Shown here: one piece after another, positions 42,802-51,617 of the stretch | How positions within the stretch are numbered: the first letter of the stretch is position 1 | How the letters are laid out: every line of letters begins with the position of its first letter | Assembly: GCF_001545155.1 (NCBI RefSeq) | Contig: NZ_CP014226.1 | Location: forward strand, 2,139,466 to 2,203,465 | Direction: 5' to 3' | DNA length: 64,000 bases | Source: Halomonas chromatireducens | GTDB lineage: Bacteria; Pseudomonadota; Gammaproteobacteria; Pseudomonadales; Halomonadaceae | Program-made: the position numbers and the translations under genes | Notes under the pieces: model-generated | What the model was told of the DNA's origin: nothing | The model's input: only the letters and a program-made list of their open reading frames with translations | Database searches by the model: none

Positions 42802-43430
42802 TAACGGGTGCCGAAGATCTTGTCCCCAGCATCACCAAGGCCGGGGACGATATAGCCATTCTCGTCGAGATGATCGTCGATGCCTGCGGTGTAGATCTCG
42901 ATGTCCGGGTAGGCATCCTGGACGCGCTTGATGCCCTCGGGTGCCGCCACCAGCACGATGACCTTCATGTGCTTGCAGCCACGATCCCGCAGCATGTCGA
43001 GGGTCGCCACCATGGTGCCGCCGGTAGCCAGCATCGGGTCGATGACCAATGCCATGCGCTCGTCGAGGTCGCCGGCGAACTTGGCGAAGTACGGCACCGG
43101 CTCGAGCGTCTCCTCGTCGCGGTAGAGTCCGACCACGCTGATGCGTGCGCTGGGTATCAGGTCGGTCACGCCGTCGAGCATGCCGAGCCCGGCACGCAGG
43201 ATCGGCACGATGGTGACCTTCTTGCCCTTGAGCAGCTTCACCGGAATAGGCTTGCCGCTCCATCCATCGATCTCCTGGGTCTCGAGCTCGAGATCCTGGG
43301 TCGCCTCGTAGGTGAGCAGCTTGGCCAGCTCACCGGCAAGCTCGCGAAAGCTCTTGGTGCTGATGCCCGCTTCGCGCATCAGTCCCAGCTTGTGCTGGAC
43401 CAGCGGATGATTGATGGCATGAACGCTCAT
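42801..43430 (-). CDS. upp: Uracil phosphoribosyltransferase
   Basis: 209 residues, the usual size. It makes UMP from uracil and PRPP. Motifs: [66 protein letters not shown]-binding [17 protein letters not shown] and the uracil-binding [30 protein letters not shown]. The start at 43430 follows GAGAGGT. It pairs functionally with uraA for uracil salvage. Confidence 0.96.
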   Translation of the reverse strand: MSVHAINHPLVQHKLGLMREAGISTKSFRELAGELAKLLTYEATQDLELETQEIDGWSGKPIPVKLLKGKKVTIVPILRAGLGMLDGVTDLIPSARISVVGLYRDEETLEPVPYFAKFAGDLDERMALVIDPMLATGGTMVATLDMLRDRGCKHMKVIVLVAAPEGIKRVQDAYPDIEIYTAGIDDHLDENGYIVPGLGDAGDKIFGTR

Positions 43431-43493
43431 GGGCAGACCTCTCAGGCGACGGGTGGGCGGGCGGAGGCATTCTACCTGCATCCGCCGTTGAGG

Positions 43494-44189
43494 TTAAGGC
43501 GCGGATTCGGGCGAGTCGGGTAGCTGCCAGTGAATCGGTTCACGCCCGTTTTGATCGAGGAAGGCGTTGGCCCGGGAAAAGTGGTGGTTGCCGAAGAACC
43601 CCCGATGGGCCGAAAGCGGTGAAGGATGCGGCGACTCCAGCACCAGGTGACGCCCGGTATCGACCAGCGCCTTCTTCTGGCGGGCGTGACTCCCCCACAG
43701 CAGGAAGACGCTCGGCTCGGCATGGGCGCTGACCGTGGCGATGGCACGGTCGGTAAAGGTTTCCCAGCCGCGGCCGCGGTGAGAGCCGGCACTGCCCTGC
43801 TCCACCGTCAGCGAGGTATTGAGCAGGAGCACTCCCTGCCTGGCCCAGGACTCGAGCGTGCCATGGGCAACGGGCCGGAAGCCCACATCGTCGGCCAGCT
43901 CCTTGTAGATGTTCTTCAACGAAGGCGGCACCGGCACGCCGGGGCGGACCGAGAAGCAGAGCCCGTGCGCCTGGTCAGGGCCGTGATAGGGATCCTGGCC
44001 CAGGATCACCACCTTTACCCGGTCCAGCGGAGTCAGCTCGAAGGCGCGAAACCAGTTCGACGAATGCGGGTAGATGACCTTCCTGGCCGCTTTCTCGGCG
44101 GCCAGGAAATCGCGCAGCGACTGCATGTAGCTCGCCTGGAACTCGTCACCGAGCCACCGGCACCAGCTGTCGGGTAGCGGGCAGCTCAT
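43494..44189 (-). CDS. ung: Uracil-DNA glycosylase
   Basis: 231 residues, family 1 UDG that excises uracil from DNA. Motifs: catalytic [18 protein letters not shown] (Asp), [29 protein letters not shown] and the DNA-intercalating [21 protein letters not shown]. It lies between salvage genes upp and gpt on the same strand, close enough to share a transcript with gpt. Confidence 0.96.
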   Translation of the reverse strand: MSCPLPDSWCRWLGDEFQASYMQSLRDFLAAEKAARKVIYPHSSNWFRAFELTPLDRVKVVILGQDPYHGPDQAHGLCFSVRPGVPVPPSLKNIYKELADDVGFRPVAHGTLESWARQGVLLLNTSLTVEQGSAGSHRGRGWETFTDRAIATVSAHAEPSVFLLWGSHARQKKALVDTGRHLVLESPHPSPLSAHRGFFGNHHFSRANAFLDQNGREPIHWQLPDSPESAP

Positions 44190-44192
44190 GGC

Positions 44193-44669
44193 TTAGCGCT
44201 TGACCTGGTCAACGAGGGGTTCCACATAGGCGATGCCCATGTCCCAGGGAAACTGGATCCAGCAGTCCTGCGCCACTTCGGTCAGATATTGATCCACCAG
44301 CGGACGGCCTTCCGGCTTGGCGTAGACGGTGACGAAATGCGCCTTGGGAAGCATCTCGCGCACCTTGCGCGCCGTCTTGCCGGTATCGACCAGGTCGTCG
44401 ACCAGCAGCCAGCCTTCTCCGTCATGATCGACGCCCTTCAGCACGTCGAGGCCACCCTGGTTCATGTGGTCGTAGCTGCTGATGCAAACGGTATCGATCA
44501 GCCTGACATTGAGTTCGCGGGCAATCAGTGCCGCCGGAATGAGCCCACCCCGGGTGATGGCAACAATACCCTTGAAGTCACGCTCGACCAGCCGATGGCA
44601 GAGCTCGCGCACGTCGCGATGGAGCTGATCCCAGGAGACGGTGAAGTGCTGGTGATACCGGTTGGCCAT
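44193..44669 (-). CDS. gpt: Xanthine(-guanine) phosphoribosyltransferase
   Basis: 158 residues, aligned with E. coli Gpt (152) over its length: [58 protein letters not shown] loop [43 protein letters not shown], and [16 protein letters not shown]. It salvages xanthine and guanine. The ATG at 44669 follows GAGTGAGGACGAC and lies just inside/after the end of apt, so the two genes are coupled. Confidence 0.94.
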   Translation of the reverse strand: MANRYHQHFTVSWDQLHRDVRELCHRLVERDFKGIVAITRGGLIPAALIARELNVRLIDTVCISSYDHMNQGGLDVLKGVDHDGEGWLLVDDLVDTGKTARKVREMLPKAHFVTVYAKPEGRPLVDQYLTEVAQDCWIQFPWDMGIAYVEPLVDQVKR

Positions 44670-44676
44670 GTCGTCC

Positions 44677-45222
44677 TCACTCGTCTTCATTGAAGGTGCA
44701 GACCGCAAAGACACCAAAGCCGGCGTCGCGAATCCTGCTCGACCCGCCGATCTCGGGCAGGTCGATGATGGTGGCAGTCTCGACCACCTGCCCGCCGGAA
44801 CGGGTGATCAGCTTGGCGGCGGCCAGCATGGTGCCGCCGGTCGCGATCAGATCGTCCATGAGCAGGATCCGATCCCCCTGGCGGAATGCATCCGAGTGCA
44901 GTTCCACTTCGCTCTTGCCATATTCCAGGGTATAGGTCTCGCTGATGGTCTTGAAGGGCAGCTTGCCCTTCTTGCGAACCGGTACGAAGCTGCAGCCGAG
45001 CTCGTAGGCCAACGGCGCCCCGATGATGAAGCCCCGCGCGTCGATGGCGGCGATGGCATCGAGTTCCATGTCCTGGTAGCGATGCACGAAGCTGTCGATC
45101 AGCTTGCGAAAGGCCGAACTGTTCTGCAGCAGCGGGGTGATATCGCGGAAGTTGATCCCCGGCTGAGGCCAGTCGGGGACGGTGCGGATCACGGACTTGA
45201 TATAGTCGCCGTAGATACTCAT
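44677..45222 (-). CDS. apt: Adenine phosphoribosyltransferase
   Basis: 181 residues. It converts adenine and PRPP to AMP. Motifs: [50 protein letters not shown], and PRPP loop [22 protein letters not shown]. It follows azgA by 24 bases on the same strand, giving azgA-apt-gpt-ung, a purine uptake and salvage unit. Confidence 0.96.
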   Translation of the reverse strand: MSIYGDYIKSVIRTVPDWPQPGINFRDITPLLQNSSAFRKLIDSFVHRYQDMELDAIAAIDARGFIIGAPLAYELGCSFVPVRKKGKLPFKTISETYTLEYGKSEVELHSDAFRQGDRILLMDDLIATGGTMLAAAKLITRSGGQVVETATIIDLPEIGGSSRIRDAGFGVFAVCTFNEDE

Positions 45223-45246
45223 TGCAGCTCTCGGTGAGGAGGGAAA

Positions 45247-46551
45247 TCAGTCAAGAAACAGGAATTTCAGCACAAACAGGATTGCCAGGATGACTACGGC
45301 GGGATTGAGATCCCGGAAGCGCCCCGACAGCGCCTTGATGGCGGCATAGCTGATGAAGCCCAGGGCAATCCCTTCGGCGATGGAAAACGTCAGCGGCATC
45401 GCCAAGGCGGCGATCAACACCGGCGCGGCATCGGTGGGATCTTCCCAGTTGGCATGTGCCAGGCTGCCGGCCATCAATACGGCCACGTAGAGCAGTGCCC
45501 CGGCCGTGGCGTAGGCCGGAATCGATCCCGCCAGCGGCGCGAAGAACAGGCTGATCAGGAACAGCACCGCCACGACCACGGCGGTAAGGCCGGTACGCCC
45601 GCCGGAAGCGATGCCTGCCGTGGATTCAATGTAGCTCGTGGTGGTCGAGGTGCCCAGCGCGGCACCGGCCATGGAGGCGCCACTGTCGGCCATCATGGCA
45701 CGGTTCAGCCGAGGCAGCTTGCCATCCTTGTCCAGCAGGCCACCGCGATGCGCTACGCCCACCAGGGTACCTGAGGTGTCGAAGAGATCGACGAACAGGA
45801 AGGCGAAGATCACGCTGAGCATGGCGATATCCAGCGCACCCATCAGGTCCATGGCCATGAAGGTCGGCGCAATGGAAGGCGGCATGGAGACCATCCCGCC
45901 GTACTCGTTATGGCCCAATACGATAGCCAGCACGGTGATGCCCAGGATACCGATCATCACGGCACCGGTGATCTTCAGGTAAGCCATGGCGGTGATCACG
46001 AAGAACCCCAGCAGTGCATAGATGGCCGCCGGCTCGGAGAGATCGCCAAGAGCGACGTAGGTGGCCGGATTGGAGACCACGATGCCGGCGTTCTTCAGTG
46101 CAATCATCGCCAGGAACAGGCCGATGCCCGCGGCAATACCCAGACGCAGCGAGAGCGGAATGGAGTTGATGATCCATTCACGGACCTTGAAGATACTGAG
46201 CAGGAAGAAGCAGAAGCCCGAGAAGAACACGGCGCCCAGTGCCGCCTCCCAGGTGTAGCCCATGCCCAGCACCACGCCGTAGGTGAAAAAGGCGTTGAGG
46301 CCCATGCCGGGCGCTTGGGCAATGGGGTAGTTGGCCCAAAGCCCCATGATGAGACAGCCGACGGCGGCCGCCAGGCAGGTCGCCACGAAGACGGCGCCAT
46401 AGTCCATGCCCGCTTCGGAGAGAATACTGGGGTTGACGAAGATGATGTAGGCCATGGTCAGGAAGGTGGTAATCCCGGCGATGACCTCGGTCTTCACGCT
46501 GGTATTGTGCTCGGTCAGCTTGAAGTGGTTTTCGATCAGTTTATTCAGCAT
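45247..46551 (-). CDS. Purine permease of the AzgA/GhxP-PurP (NCS2-2) family
   Basis: 434 residues with about 12 transmembrane helices. Signatures: TEVIAGITTFLTMAYIIFVNPSILSEAGMD, PIAQAPGMGLNAFFTYGVVLGMGYTWEAALGAVFFSG, FLFVDLFDTSGTLVGVAHRGGLLD, and MADSGASMAGAALGTSTTTSYIESTAGIASGGRTGLTAVV. It is a proton-coupled importer of adenine or hypoxanthine/guanine. The ATG at 46551 is spaced 8 bases from AGGA; an in-frame ATG at 46560 is too close to it. The first gene of the salvage run; the 230 bases upstream hold no riboswitch I recognise. Confidence 0.93.
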   Translation of the reverse strand: MLNKLIENHFKLTEHNTSVKTEVIAGITTFLTMAYIIFVNPSILSEAGMDYGAVFVATCLAAAVGCLIMGLWANYPIAQAPGMGLNAFFTYGVVLGMGYTWEAALGAVFFSGFCFFLLSIFKVREWIINSIPLSLRLGIAAGIGLFLAMIALKNAGIVVSNPATYVALGDLSEPAAIYALLGFFVITAMAYLKITGAVMIGILGITVLAIVLGHNEYGGMVSMPPSIAPTFMAMDLMGALDIAMLSVIFAFLFVDLFDTSGTLVGVAHRGGLLDKDGKLPRLNRAMMADSGASMAGAALGTSTTTSYIESTAGIASGGRTGLTAVVVAVLFLISLFFAPLAGSIPAYATAGALLYVAVLMAGSLAHANWEDPTDAAPVLIAALAMPLTFSIAEGIALGFISYAAIKALSGRFRDLNPAVVILAILFVLKFLFLD

Positions 46552-46783
46552 TGGAGGCATTCCTGCGCACTTGTTCTGGTTATGGTCCAGGGGGGGCGAG
46601 AAAAGCGGCACATGTTACCCAAAGGTGGCCTTCGATGCGAGACGATCCTCTCCAAAATGGGATGGCACGCCCCGCTCTTCTCTTCTTTCGCATTTCGCTT
46701 GTCTCTTTTTAAGCAAACCCCAGGCCATGTACCAGCATGCTCGCCAACGGAAACTTGACGAAACGGTCAATCCAACGCTGTCA

Positions 46784-47413
46784 TCAAGCCCCGCGGGCGG
46801 CCAGCACGCGCTCCACGGTTTCAACGATCGCCTGCGTCTGGGGATCGACCTCGATATTGACTCGATCCCCGGGCACACGATCCACCAGAATGGTGCGTGC
46901 CAGCGTCTCAGGTATCAGATCGACGCAGAACCGTGGGCCATTATCGACGTTGGCAGCCCTCACCTCACCGATGGTCAGGCTGATGCCGTCGACACCGATG
47001 TAGCCCTTGGCGAAGAGGAAGCGGCCCAGCGCATGGGGAACCTCGAACCAGAGCCGGCGGTTGTTCGGTGCCTCGTCCAGCTCCACCAGTTCGGCCATGG
47101 CCATGACGTGACCGGACATGGCATGCCCACCGATTTCATCTCCGAAGCGCGCCGCTCGCTCGATGTTGACCCGGTCCCCCACCCCGAGCGCGCCCAGGTT
47201 GGTCACTTTCAGTGTCTCGCGCATCAGGTCGAATCGGACCTGCTGGCCCTCGATGGCCGTCACGGTCAGGCAGACGCCGTTGTGAGAGACGGAGGCGCCG
47301 GGCTCCAGCCCCTGGCGCAGCTCATCGGAAAGAACCACGACATGGGTGCGGAAGGCCTCGGCCTCCTCGATCGCCACAATTTCCGCCGTGCCCTGGACGA
47401 TACCTGTGAACAT
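46784..47413 (-). CDS. ribE: Riboflavin synthase (alpha chain)
   Basis: 209 residues in two lumazine-binding repeats: MFTGIVQGTAEIVAIEEAE...GASVSHNGVCLTV...LMRETLKVTNLGALGVGDRVNIERAARFGDEIGGHAMSGHV, then a second repeat with KGYIGVDGISLTIGEV and LARTILVDRVPGDRVNIEVD. It dismutates dimethylribityllumazine to riboflavin. The start at 47413 is fixed by the invariant MFTGI. No FMN-riboswitch-like leader is seen and other rib genes are absent, so this is probably a lone copy outside the main rib operon. Confidence 0.95.
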   Translation of the reverse strand: MFTGIVQGTAEIVAIEEAEAFRTHVVVLSDELRQGLEPGASVSHNGVCLTVTAIEGQQVRFDLMRETLKVTNLGALGVGDRVNIERAARFGDEIGGHAMSGHVMAMAELVELDEAPNNRRLWFEVPHALGRFLFAKGYIGVDGISLTIGEVRAANVDNGPRFCVDLIPETLARTILVDRVPGDRVNIEVDPQTQAIVETVERVLAARGA

Positions 47414-47616
47414 GGAGTTTCCTCGTGCAGCTCCCGGGCGGGAGGTTGAAATAGGGGTTGAGACAGGGCTGGCAGTGTAGGAAGTCGCGGGGCGCACGTC
47501 TATCCGGCGTCTTTCCACCTACCGGATTCTGGCCAGAAAAAGGCAGGCAATTCCAACCCACCACAGCGAATCTTGCTGCTTTATGGCCAACTCCTGCACA
47601 AGATACACCACCCCGA

Positions 47617-47645
47617 TTGACAGCTTACGTCTTTGGTCGTAACAT
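47617..47645 (+). promoter_or_regulatory. Candidate promoter of the metNIQ leader
   Basis: TTGACA (47617-47622), a 17-base spacer, then TAACAT (47640-47645). Transcription would start about 47652, just before the riboswitch. Between ribE (47413) and this site I see nothing else. Confidence 0.6.
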
Positions 47646-47662
47646 TGGCCGCCACATTTAAA

Positions 47663-47745
47663 GGCGCCGATTTGTACCCGGATTGCGGGCGCCCATGCCG
47701 TCGAGTGCGTTGAGCATTCATCGACATGAAGTGCAGCTAAAAGGG
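47663..47745 (+). ncRNA. SAM-II-like riboswitch aptamer with an inserted hairpin
   Basis: P1 is GGCGCC (47663-47668) with GGCGCC (47688-47693). Its loop GATTTGTACCCGGATTGCG shares GAUUU, ACC and AUUGC in order with known SAM-II aptamers. The pseudoknot strand UUGCG (47683-47687) can pair with UGCAG (47732-47736), followed by the SAM-II hallmark GCUAAAAGGG (47736-47745). Between P1 and that strand lies an extra hairpin, GTCGA (47700-47704) / TCGAC (47721-47725). A promoter precedes it, a terminator follows, and the next gene is metN, the expected target. The consensus was recalled, not searched. Confidence 0.7.
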
Positions 47746-47761
47746 TGTGTCCAGCGTTGAT

Positions 47762-47789
47762 GGCCACCCGTCAGGGTGGCCTTTTTTTT
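47762..47789 (+). terminator. Riboswitch-controlled intrinsic terminator before metN
   Basis: Perfect 8-bp stem GGCCACCC / GGGTGGCC, loop GTCA, then eight T. GGGTG (47743-47747) at the end of the aptamer is complementary to CACCC (47765-47769) in the terminator stem, so freeing it would favour an anti-terminator. Confidence 0.85.
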
Positions 47790-47838
47790 GGTACCCACTG
47801 CCCGCCCCGCAACGACACGGCCCGTCAGTGGAAGCCAG

Positions 47839-48912
47839 ATGATCACGTTACGCAACGTCTCCAAGACCTATCCTATCAAGGGCGGCCACAAGGATGGCGC
47901 TCGAGGCCACGTCAAGGTCGTCGAAGCCCTGAAGAACGCGAACCTCCATGTGCCCCAGGGCAGCATTCACGGTGTGATCGGCCTGTCCGGCGCCGGCAAG
48001 TCGACCCTGATTCGCTGTGTCAACCTGCTTGAGCGCCCCACCAGCGGCAGCGTGACGGTGGACGGCCAGGAGATGACGCGCCTCTCCTCCGCGGCCCTGA
48101 ACCAGGCTCGACACCGCATCGGCATGATCTTTCAGCATTTCAACCTGCTGACCACGCGCAACGTGTACGACAACATCGCCCTGCCCCTCGAGCTGATGGG
48201 CATGAAGCGCGCCGCCATCCGCGAGCGCGTGATGCCGCTGCTCGAGCTCACCGGGCTGACGGACAAGATCAGCCAGTATCCCGCCCAGCTCTCCGGCGGT
48301 CAGAAGCAGCGTGTCGCCATCGCCAGGGCATTGGCCAGCGAGCCCCGGGTATTGCTGTGTGACGAAGCGACCTCCGCCCTCGACCCCCAGACCACGGGCT
48401 CGATCCTGGAGTTGCTGCGCGATATCAATCAGAAACTGGGCCTGACCATCCTGCTGATCACCCACGAGATGGAGGTGGTCAAGTCGATTTGCCATCGGGT
48501 CAGCCTGATTTCCGACGGCGAACTGGTCGAGGAAGCCGATGTCGGTGACTTCTTCACCGCCCCCGGCACGCAGCTGGGCCGCGAGTTTCTCAACGATTTC
48601 CTGCAGCTGGAGCCGCCGAAGGGGCTGGTCGAGCGCCTGGAAGCCGAGCCCGGCGAGCATACCCACCCGGTCGTGCGGCTGGCGTTTTCCGGCGATGCCG
48701 TCTCCACCCCGCTGATCTCTCGACTGGCACGGGATTGCGAGGTCGATGTCAGCATTCTCCAGGCCAAGGTGGAGTCAATCCAGGAGCGCACCCTGGGGCT
48801 GATGATCGCCGAGTTGCTGGGGCCGGCCGAAAAAACGCGCCAGGCCATCGACTTTCTCGAATCCCATGATCTTCACGTGGAGGTGCTCGGCCATGTCCAG
48901 CGCGATGATTGA
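47839..48912 (+). CDS. metN: Methionine ABC transporter ATP-binding protein MetN
   Basis: 357 residues. Walker A GLSGAGKSTLIRCVNLLERPTSG, Q-loop IFQHFNLL, signature LSGGQKQRVAIARALASEPRVLLCDEATSALDPQTT, H-loop THEM, then a C-terminal NIL domain (LAFSGDAVSTPLISRLARDCEVDVSILQAKVESIQERTLGLMIAEL) that binds methionine and inhibits transport when it is plentiful. The ATG at 47839 is inside a longer open frame that starts in the terminator. It overlaps metI by 20 bases. Confidence 0.96.
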   Translation: MITLRNVSKTYPIKGGHKDGARGHVKVVEALKNANLHVPQGSIHGVIGLSGAGKSTLIRCVNLLERPTSGSVTVDGQEMTRLSSAALNQARHRIGMIFQHFNLLTTRNVYDNIALPLELMGMKRAAIRERVMPLLELTGLTDKISQYPAQLSGGQKQRVAIARALASEPRVLLCDEATSALDPQTTGSILELLRDINQKLGLTILLITHEMEVVKSICHRVSLISDGELVEEADVGDFFTAPGTQLGREFLNDFLQLEPPKGLVERLEAEPGEHTHPVVRLAFSGDAVSTPLISRLARDCEVDVSILQAKVESIQERTLGLMIAELLGPAEKTRQAIDFLESHDLHVEVLGHVQRDD

Positions 48913-49546
48913 CCTCATCATCAAGGCCACCCTGGATACGTTGTACATGGTGGGTGTCTCCGGCTTCCTTGCGGCGCTGTTCGGCGTACCGCTGGGGGTG
49001 ATGCTGTATGTCACACGGCCACGGCAGATACTCGCCCGCCCTGCCCTGAACCAGGCGCTGGGCATCGTCACCAACGTCGGCCGCTCCATCCCCTTCATCA
49101 TCCTGATGGTGGCCATCATTCCCTTCACCCGCATGGTGGTCGGCACCTCCATCGGGACCAATGCCGCCATCGTGCCGTTGACCATCGCCGCCATTCCCTT
49201 CGTGGCCAGGCTGGTGGAGGGCGCGCTCAACGAAATACCGCCGGGCCTGGTCGAAGCCGCCCAGTCCATGGGCGCCACGCCGGGGCAGATCATCACCAAG
49301 GTGCTGCTGCCCGAGGCCCGCGGCGGCATCATCACCGGACTGACGATCACCATCGTTACCCTCGTGAGCTACTCGGCCATGGCCGGCGCCGTGGGCGGCG
49401 GCGGCCTGGGCGACCTGGGCATTCGGTACGGCTACAACCGCTTCAACCCCACCGTCATGCTGATCACTGTGGCGATCCTGGTGGTCATGGTCCAGGGCTT
49501 TCAAAGCCTGGGGGATTATCTGGTACGCAAGTCGGATCGCAAGTGA
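48893..49546 (+). CDS. metI: Methionine ABC transporter permease MetI
   Basis: 217 residues with five to six transmembrane helices: LDTLYMVGVSGFLAALFGVPLGVMLYVT, TNVGRSIPFIILMVAIIPFTRMVVGTSIGTNAAIVPLTIAAIPFVARLVEGALNEIPPGLVEAAQSMGAT (the EAA loop contacting MetN), and AMAGAVGGGGLGDLGIRYGYNRF. The ATG at 48893 follows GGAGG; an in-frame ATG at 48905 is also possible. Middle gene of metNIQ. Confidence 0.95.
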   Translation: MSSAMIDLIIKATLDTLYMVGVSGFLAALFGVPLGVMLYVTRPRQILARPALNQALGIVTNVGRSIPFIILMVAIIPFTRMVVGTSIGTNAAIVPLTIAAIPFVARLVEGALNEIPPGLVEAAQSMGATPGQIITKVLLPEARGGIITGLTITIVTLVSYSAMAGAVGGGGLGDLGIRYGYNRFNPTVMLITVAILVVMVQGFQSLGDYLVRKSDRK

Positions 49547-49571
49547 CGCAACACCCAAGGAGAACGACCCA

Positions 49572-50387
49572 ATGCAAACAACCCTGACCCGCCTGCTCGG
49601 CGCCGCCACACTAGCCAGCGCCACCCTGCTCGCCGGCTGCGGCGGAGACGACGCCGACACCGAGACACGCTCGATCAAGGTCGGCACCATGTCCGGCCCC
49701 GAATCCGAGGTGATGGAAGTGGCGGTCCAGATCGCCCCCGAGCGCTACGACCTCCAGGTGGAGATCATCGAGTTCACCGACTACGTATCGCCCAACGCGG
49801 CCCTGGCCGACGGCAGCCTGGATGCCAACGCCTTCCAGCACGAGCCCTACCTGCAGAGCATGGTGGATGATCGTGGCTATGACCTGACGGTTGCCGGCTA
49901 CACCTTCGTCTATCCCATCGGCGCCTATTCGGAAAGACACACCGATATCGCAGACCTGCCGGAGCGTGCCCTCATCGCCCTGCCCAACGACCCCACCAAC
50001 GGTGGCCGTGCGATGATCCTGATGCACAACGCCGGCCTTATCGAGCTGGATGACCCGGAAAACCTGGAGGCGACGCCGGTCAACGTGGTCGACAACCCGA
50101 ACGACTTCCGTTTCCGCGAGATCGAAGCCGCCCAGCTCCCGCGGGTCCTGCCCGACGTGGACCTGGCCTTCATCAATAACACCTTCGCCCAACCTGCCGG
50201 CCTGAGCCTGGATGATGCCCTGATCAAGGAAGGACCCGATTCGCCCTACGTCAACCTGATTGCCGTGCGCAGCGGTGACGAGGAGCGCGAGGAGATCCAG
50301 CAGCTGGTCTCGGCCTACCAGAGCGACGAGGTTGCCGCCAAGGCACTGGAGTTGTTCGACGGCGGCGCGGTGCCCGGCTGGGAGTGA
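49572..50387 (+). CDS. metQ: Methionine-binding lipoprotein MetQ
   Basis: 271 residues. Lipoprotein signal LLGAATLASATLLAGC (lipid-anchored Cys at about residue 23), then a NlpA-family binding fold: KVGTMSGPESEVMEVAV, VEIIEFTDYVSPNAALADGSLDANAFQHEPYL, VYPIGAYSERHTDIADLPERALIALPNDPTNGGRAMILMH and DVDLAFINNTFAQPAGLS. It delivers D- and L-methionine to MetNI. It follows metI by 25 bases with AAGGAG before the ATG. Confidence 0.95.
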   Translation: MQTTLTRLLGAATLASATLLAGCGGDDADTETRSIKVGTMSGPESEVMEVAVQIAPERYDLQVEIIEFTDYVSPNAALADGSLDANAFQHEPYLQSMVDDRGYDLTVAGYTFVYPIGAYSERHTDIADLPERALIALPNDPTNGGRAMILMHNAGLIELDDPENLEATPVNVVDNPNDFRFREIEAAQLPRVLPDVDLAFINNTFAQPAGLSLDDALIKEGPDSPYVNLIAVRSGDEEREEIQQLVSAYQSDEVAAKALELFDGGAVPGWE

Positions 50388-50450
50388 CGAAAACACTCAG
50401 CGCCATGGATCGGTACCCCCCATGGGCTAATCTACTGCCAGTATCACCGG

Positions 50451-50469
50451 GGCCGGCCTTGAGCCGGCC
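50451..50469 (+). terminator. Hairpin after metQ
   Basis: GGCCGGC / GCCGGCC with a 5-nt loop, followed by TCCTTCATTC. A 7-bp stem with a weak T-tract; probable end of metNIQ. Confidence 0.5.
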
Positions 50470-50503
50470 TCCTTCATTCAAGACATGGCATTCAGGAGCG
50501 AAG

Positions 50504-50962
50504 ATGACGCCCGATTACGCCCTACTCGCCCGACAACTAGAAGCCCTTTTCGACAGCCGTGACTGGCTAACCAACAGCGCCCAGACCTGCGCGTTCATCA
50601 TGCAGGAAGTACCCGAACTCAATTGGGCGGGCTTCTACCTGCAGCGCGAACCCGAGCTGCTTAGCCTCGGCCCCTTCCAGGGCAAACCCGCCTGCAATCC
50701 GATTCCGTTCACCAAGGGCGTATGCGGTGCTGCGGCCCGCACGCAACAGACCCAGCGCATCGACGACGTTCATGCGGTTGCCGACCATATCGCCTGCGAC
50801 GTAGCCTCCCGCTCCGAACTGGTCGTACCCATCATGACCAGGGACCGTCTATGGGGCGTTCTTGATCTGGACAGCCCTCGACACGCACGCTTCGACACCA
50901 CCGACCAGGCGGGCATCGAAGACTTGGTTGCGGTGTTCATGGCGAGCACTGATCTGGATTGA
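50504..50962 (+). CDS. msrC: Free methionine-(R)-sulfoxide reductase (GAF domain, fRMsr/MsrC)
   Basis: 152 residues, a single GAF domain. Three redox cysteines, C64 (GKPACNP), C74 (KGVCGAAA) and C98 (HIACDVAS), keep exactly the spacing of the E. coli enzyme (10 and 24 residues apart). Other motifs are WAGFYL, LSLGPFQGK, QRIDDVH, SELVVPIM and GVLDLDSP. It reduces free methionine-R-sulfoxide in the cytosol. The ATG at 50504 follows AGGAGCGAAG. Placement right after metNIQ links methionine import with repair of oxidised methionine. Confidence 0.94.
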   Translation: MTPDYALLARQLEALFDSRDWLTNSAQTCAFIMQEVPELNWAGFYLQREPELLSLGPFQGKPACNPIPFTKGVCGAAARTQQTQRIDDVHAVADHIACDVASRSELVVPIMTRDRLWGVLDLDSPRHARFDTTDQAGIEDLVAVFMASTDLD

Positions 50963-50989
50963 CCCCTGGGACAGCGTCGGCCGCTATCA

Positions 50990-51412
50990 CTGTGCAGGAG
51001 TTTCTTCGATCCGATCCGACGCATCGGCGACTGAAGGCCGAAGGACTCCCGGCGGGGTTGCCAACATTCGCGGTCATCACCGGCGTTTCAGCCTCCGCCG
51101 GGCGCCTGGCGCGATGCGGAGCAGCGCTCCAACAGCTGCTTTCTCCACCGACAGTGCCACGCCGCTGTAGGAGTAGCTTTAGCTCACGACTGGAGGCCGC
51201 AGGCCTCCCGGCAGTGTTGCCGGTATTCGCGACAACAACCAATCTTTCAGCCTCCGCCGGGCGCCTGACGGCGCCAGTCGCGATGGAAACTCGGGGCGCC
51301 GAACCGAGCGCTCCAACAGCGAATCTCTCCACCGACGGTGCCACGTCGTTGTTGGAGTATCTTCGATCCGGTCCGACGCAGCGGCCTCCACCAGGCGCCT
51401 GCTGGGTCTTAT
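50990..51412. repeat. Cluster of REP-like repeats, types A and B alternating
   Basis: Type A units (TGTAGGAG..., CCGACGCATCGGCGACTG, CTCCCGGC, GTTGCC) begin near 50994, 51167 and 51350. Type B units (GCCTCCGCCGGGCGCCTG, CGCGATGCGGA or GCGATGGAA, GCGCTCCAACAGC) lie near 51088-51140 and 51250-51320. They are more divergent than those at 26416-26744. They occupy the gap between msrC and tRNA-Val; the apparent open frames across them are not genes. Confidence 0.75.
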
Positions 51413-51429
51413 GCGTAATCAGGAAAGCG

Positions 51430-51460
51430 AAACGCCCCGCAGCAGGGCTGCGAGGCGTTT
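51430..51460 (-). terminator. Terminator of tRNA-Val
   Basis: On the minus strand AAACGCC(T)CGCAGC / GCTGCG(G)GGCGTTT with a 3-nt loop, 8 bases past the CCA end of the tRNA. Confidence 0.75.
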
Positions 51461-51468
51461 CGGGAATC

Positions 51469-51545
51469 TGGTAGGACCAGGCGGATTTGAACCGCCGACC
51501 TCCACGATGTCAACGTGGCGCTCTAACCAACTGAGCTATGGTCCT
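51469..51545 (-). tRNA. tRNA-Val (anticodon GAC)
   Basis: 77 nt with an encoded CCA. Acceptor AGGACCA / TGGTCCT, D arm GCTCAGTTGGTTAGAGC, anticodon stem CCACG / CGTGG around TTGACAT (GAC), variable AGGTC, T arm GGCGG-TTCAAAT-CCGCC. It reads the GUC codon. Confidence 0.96.
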
Positions 51546-51617
51546 TCATCCCGCGGGGCGAAAAAGCGCCTCGGCAACGGATGCATATCTTACCGATATC
51601 GCTGAATTTTGCAAGCT

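Noticed and set aside
46552..46783. Purine riboswitch before the purine permease
   Set aside because: The leader lacks a recognisable three-way junction or terminator; nothing supports a riboswitch there.
47414..47616. FMN riboswitch before ribE
   Set aside because: No RFN-element words were found and the AT-rich part belongs to the divergent metNIQ leader.
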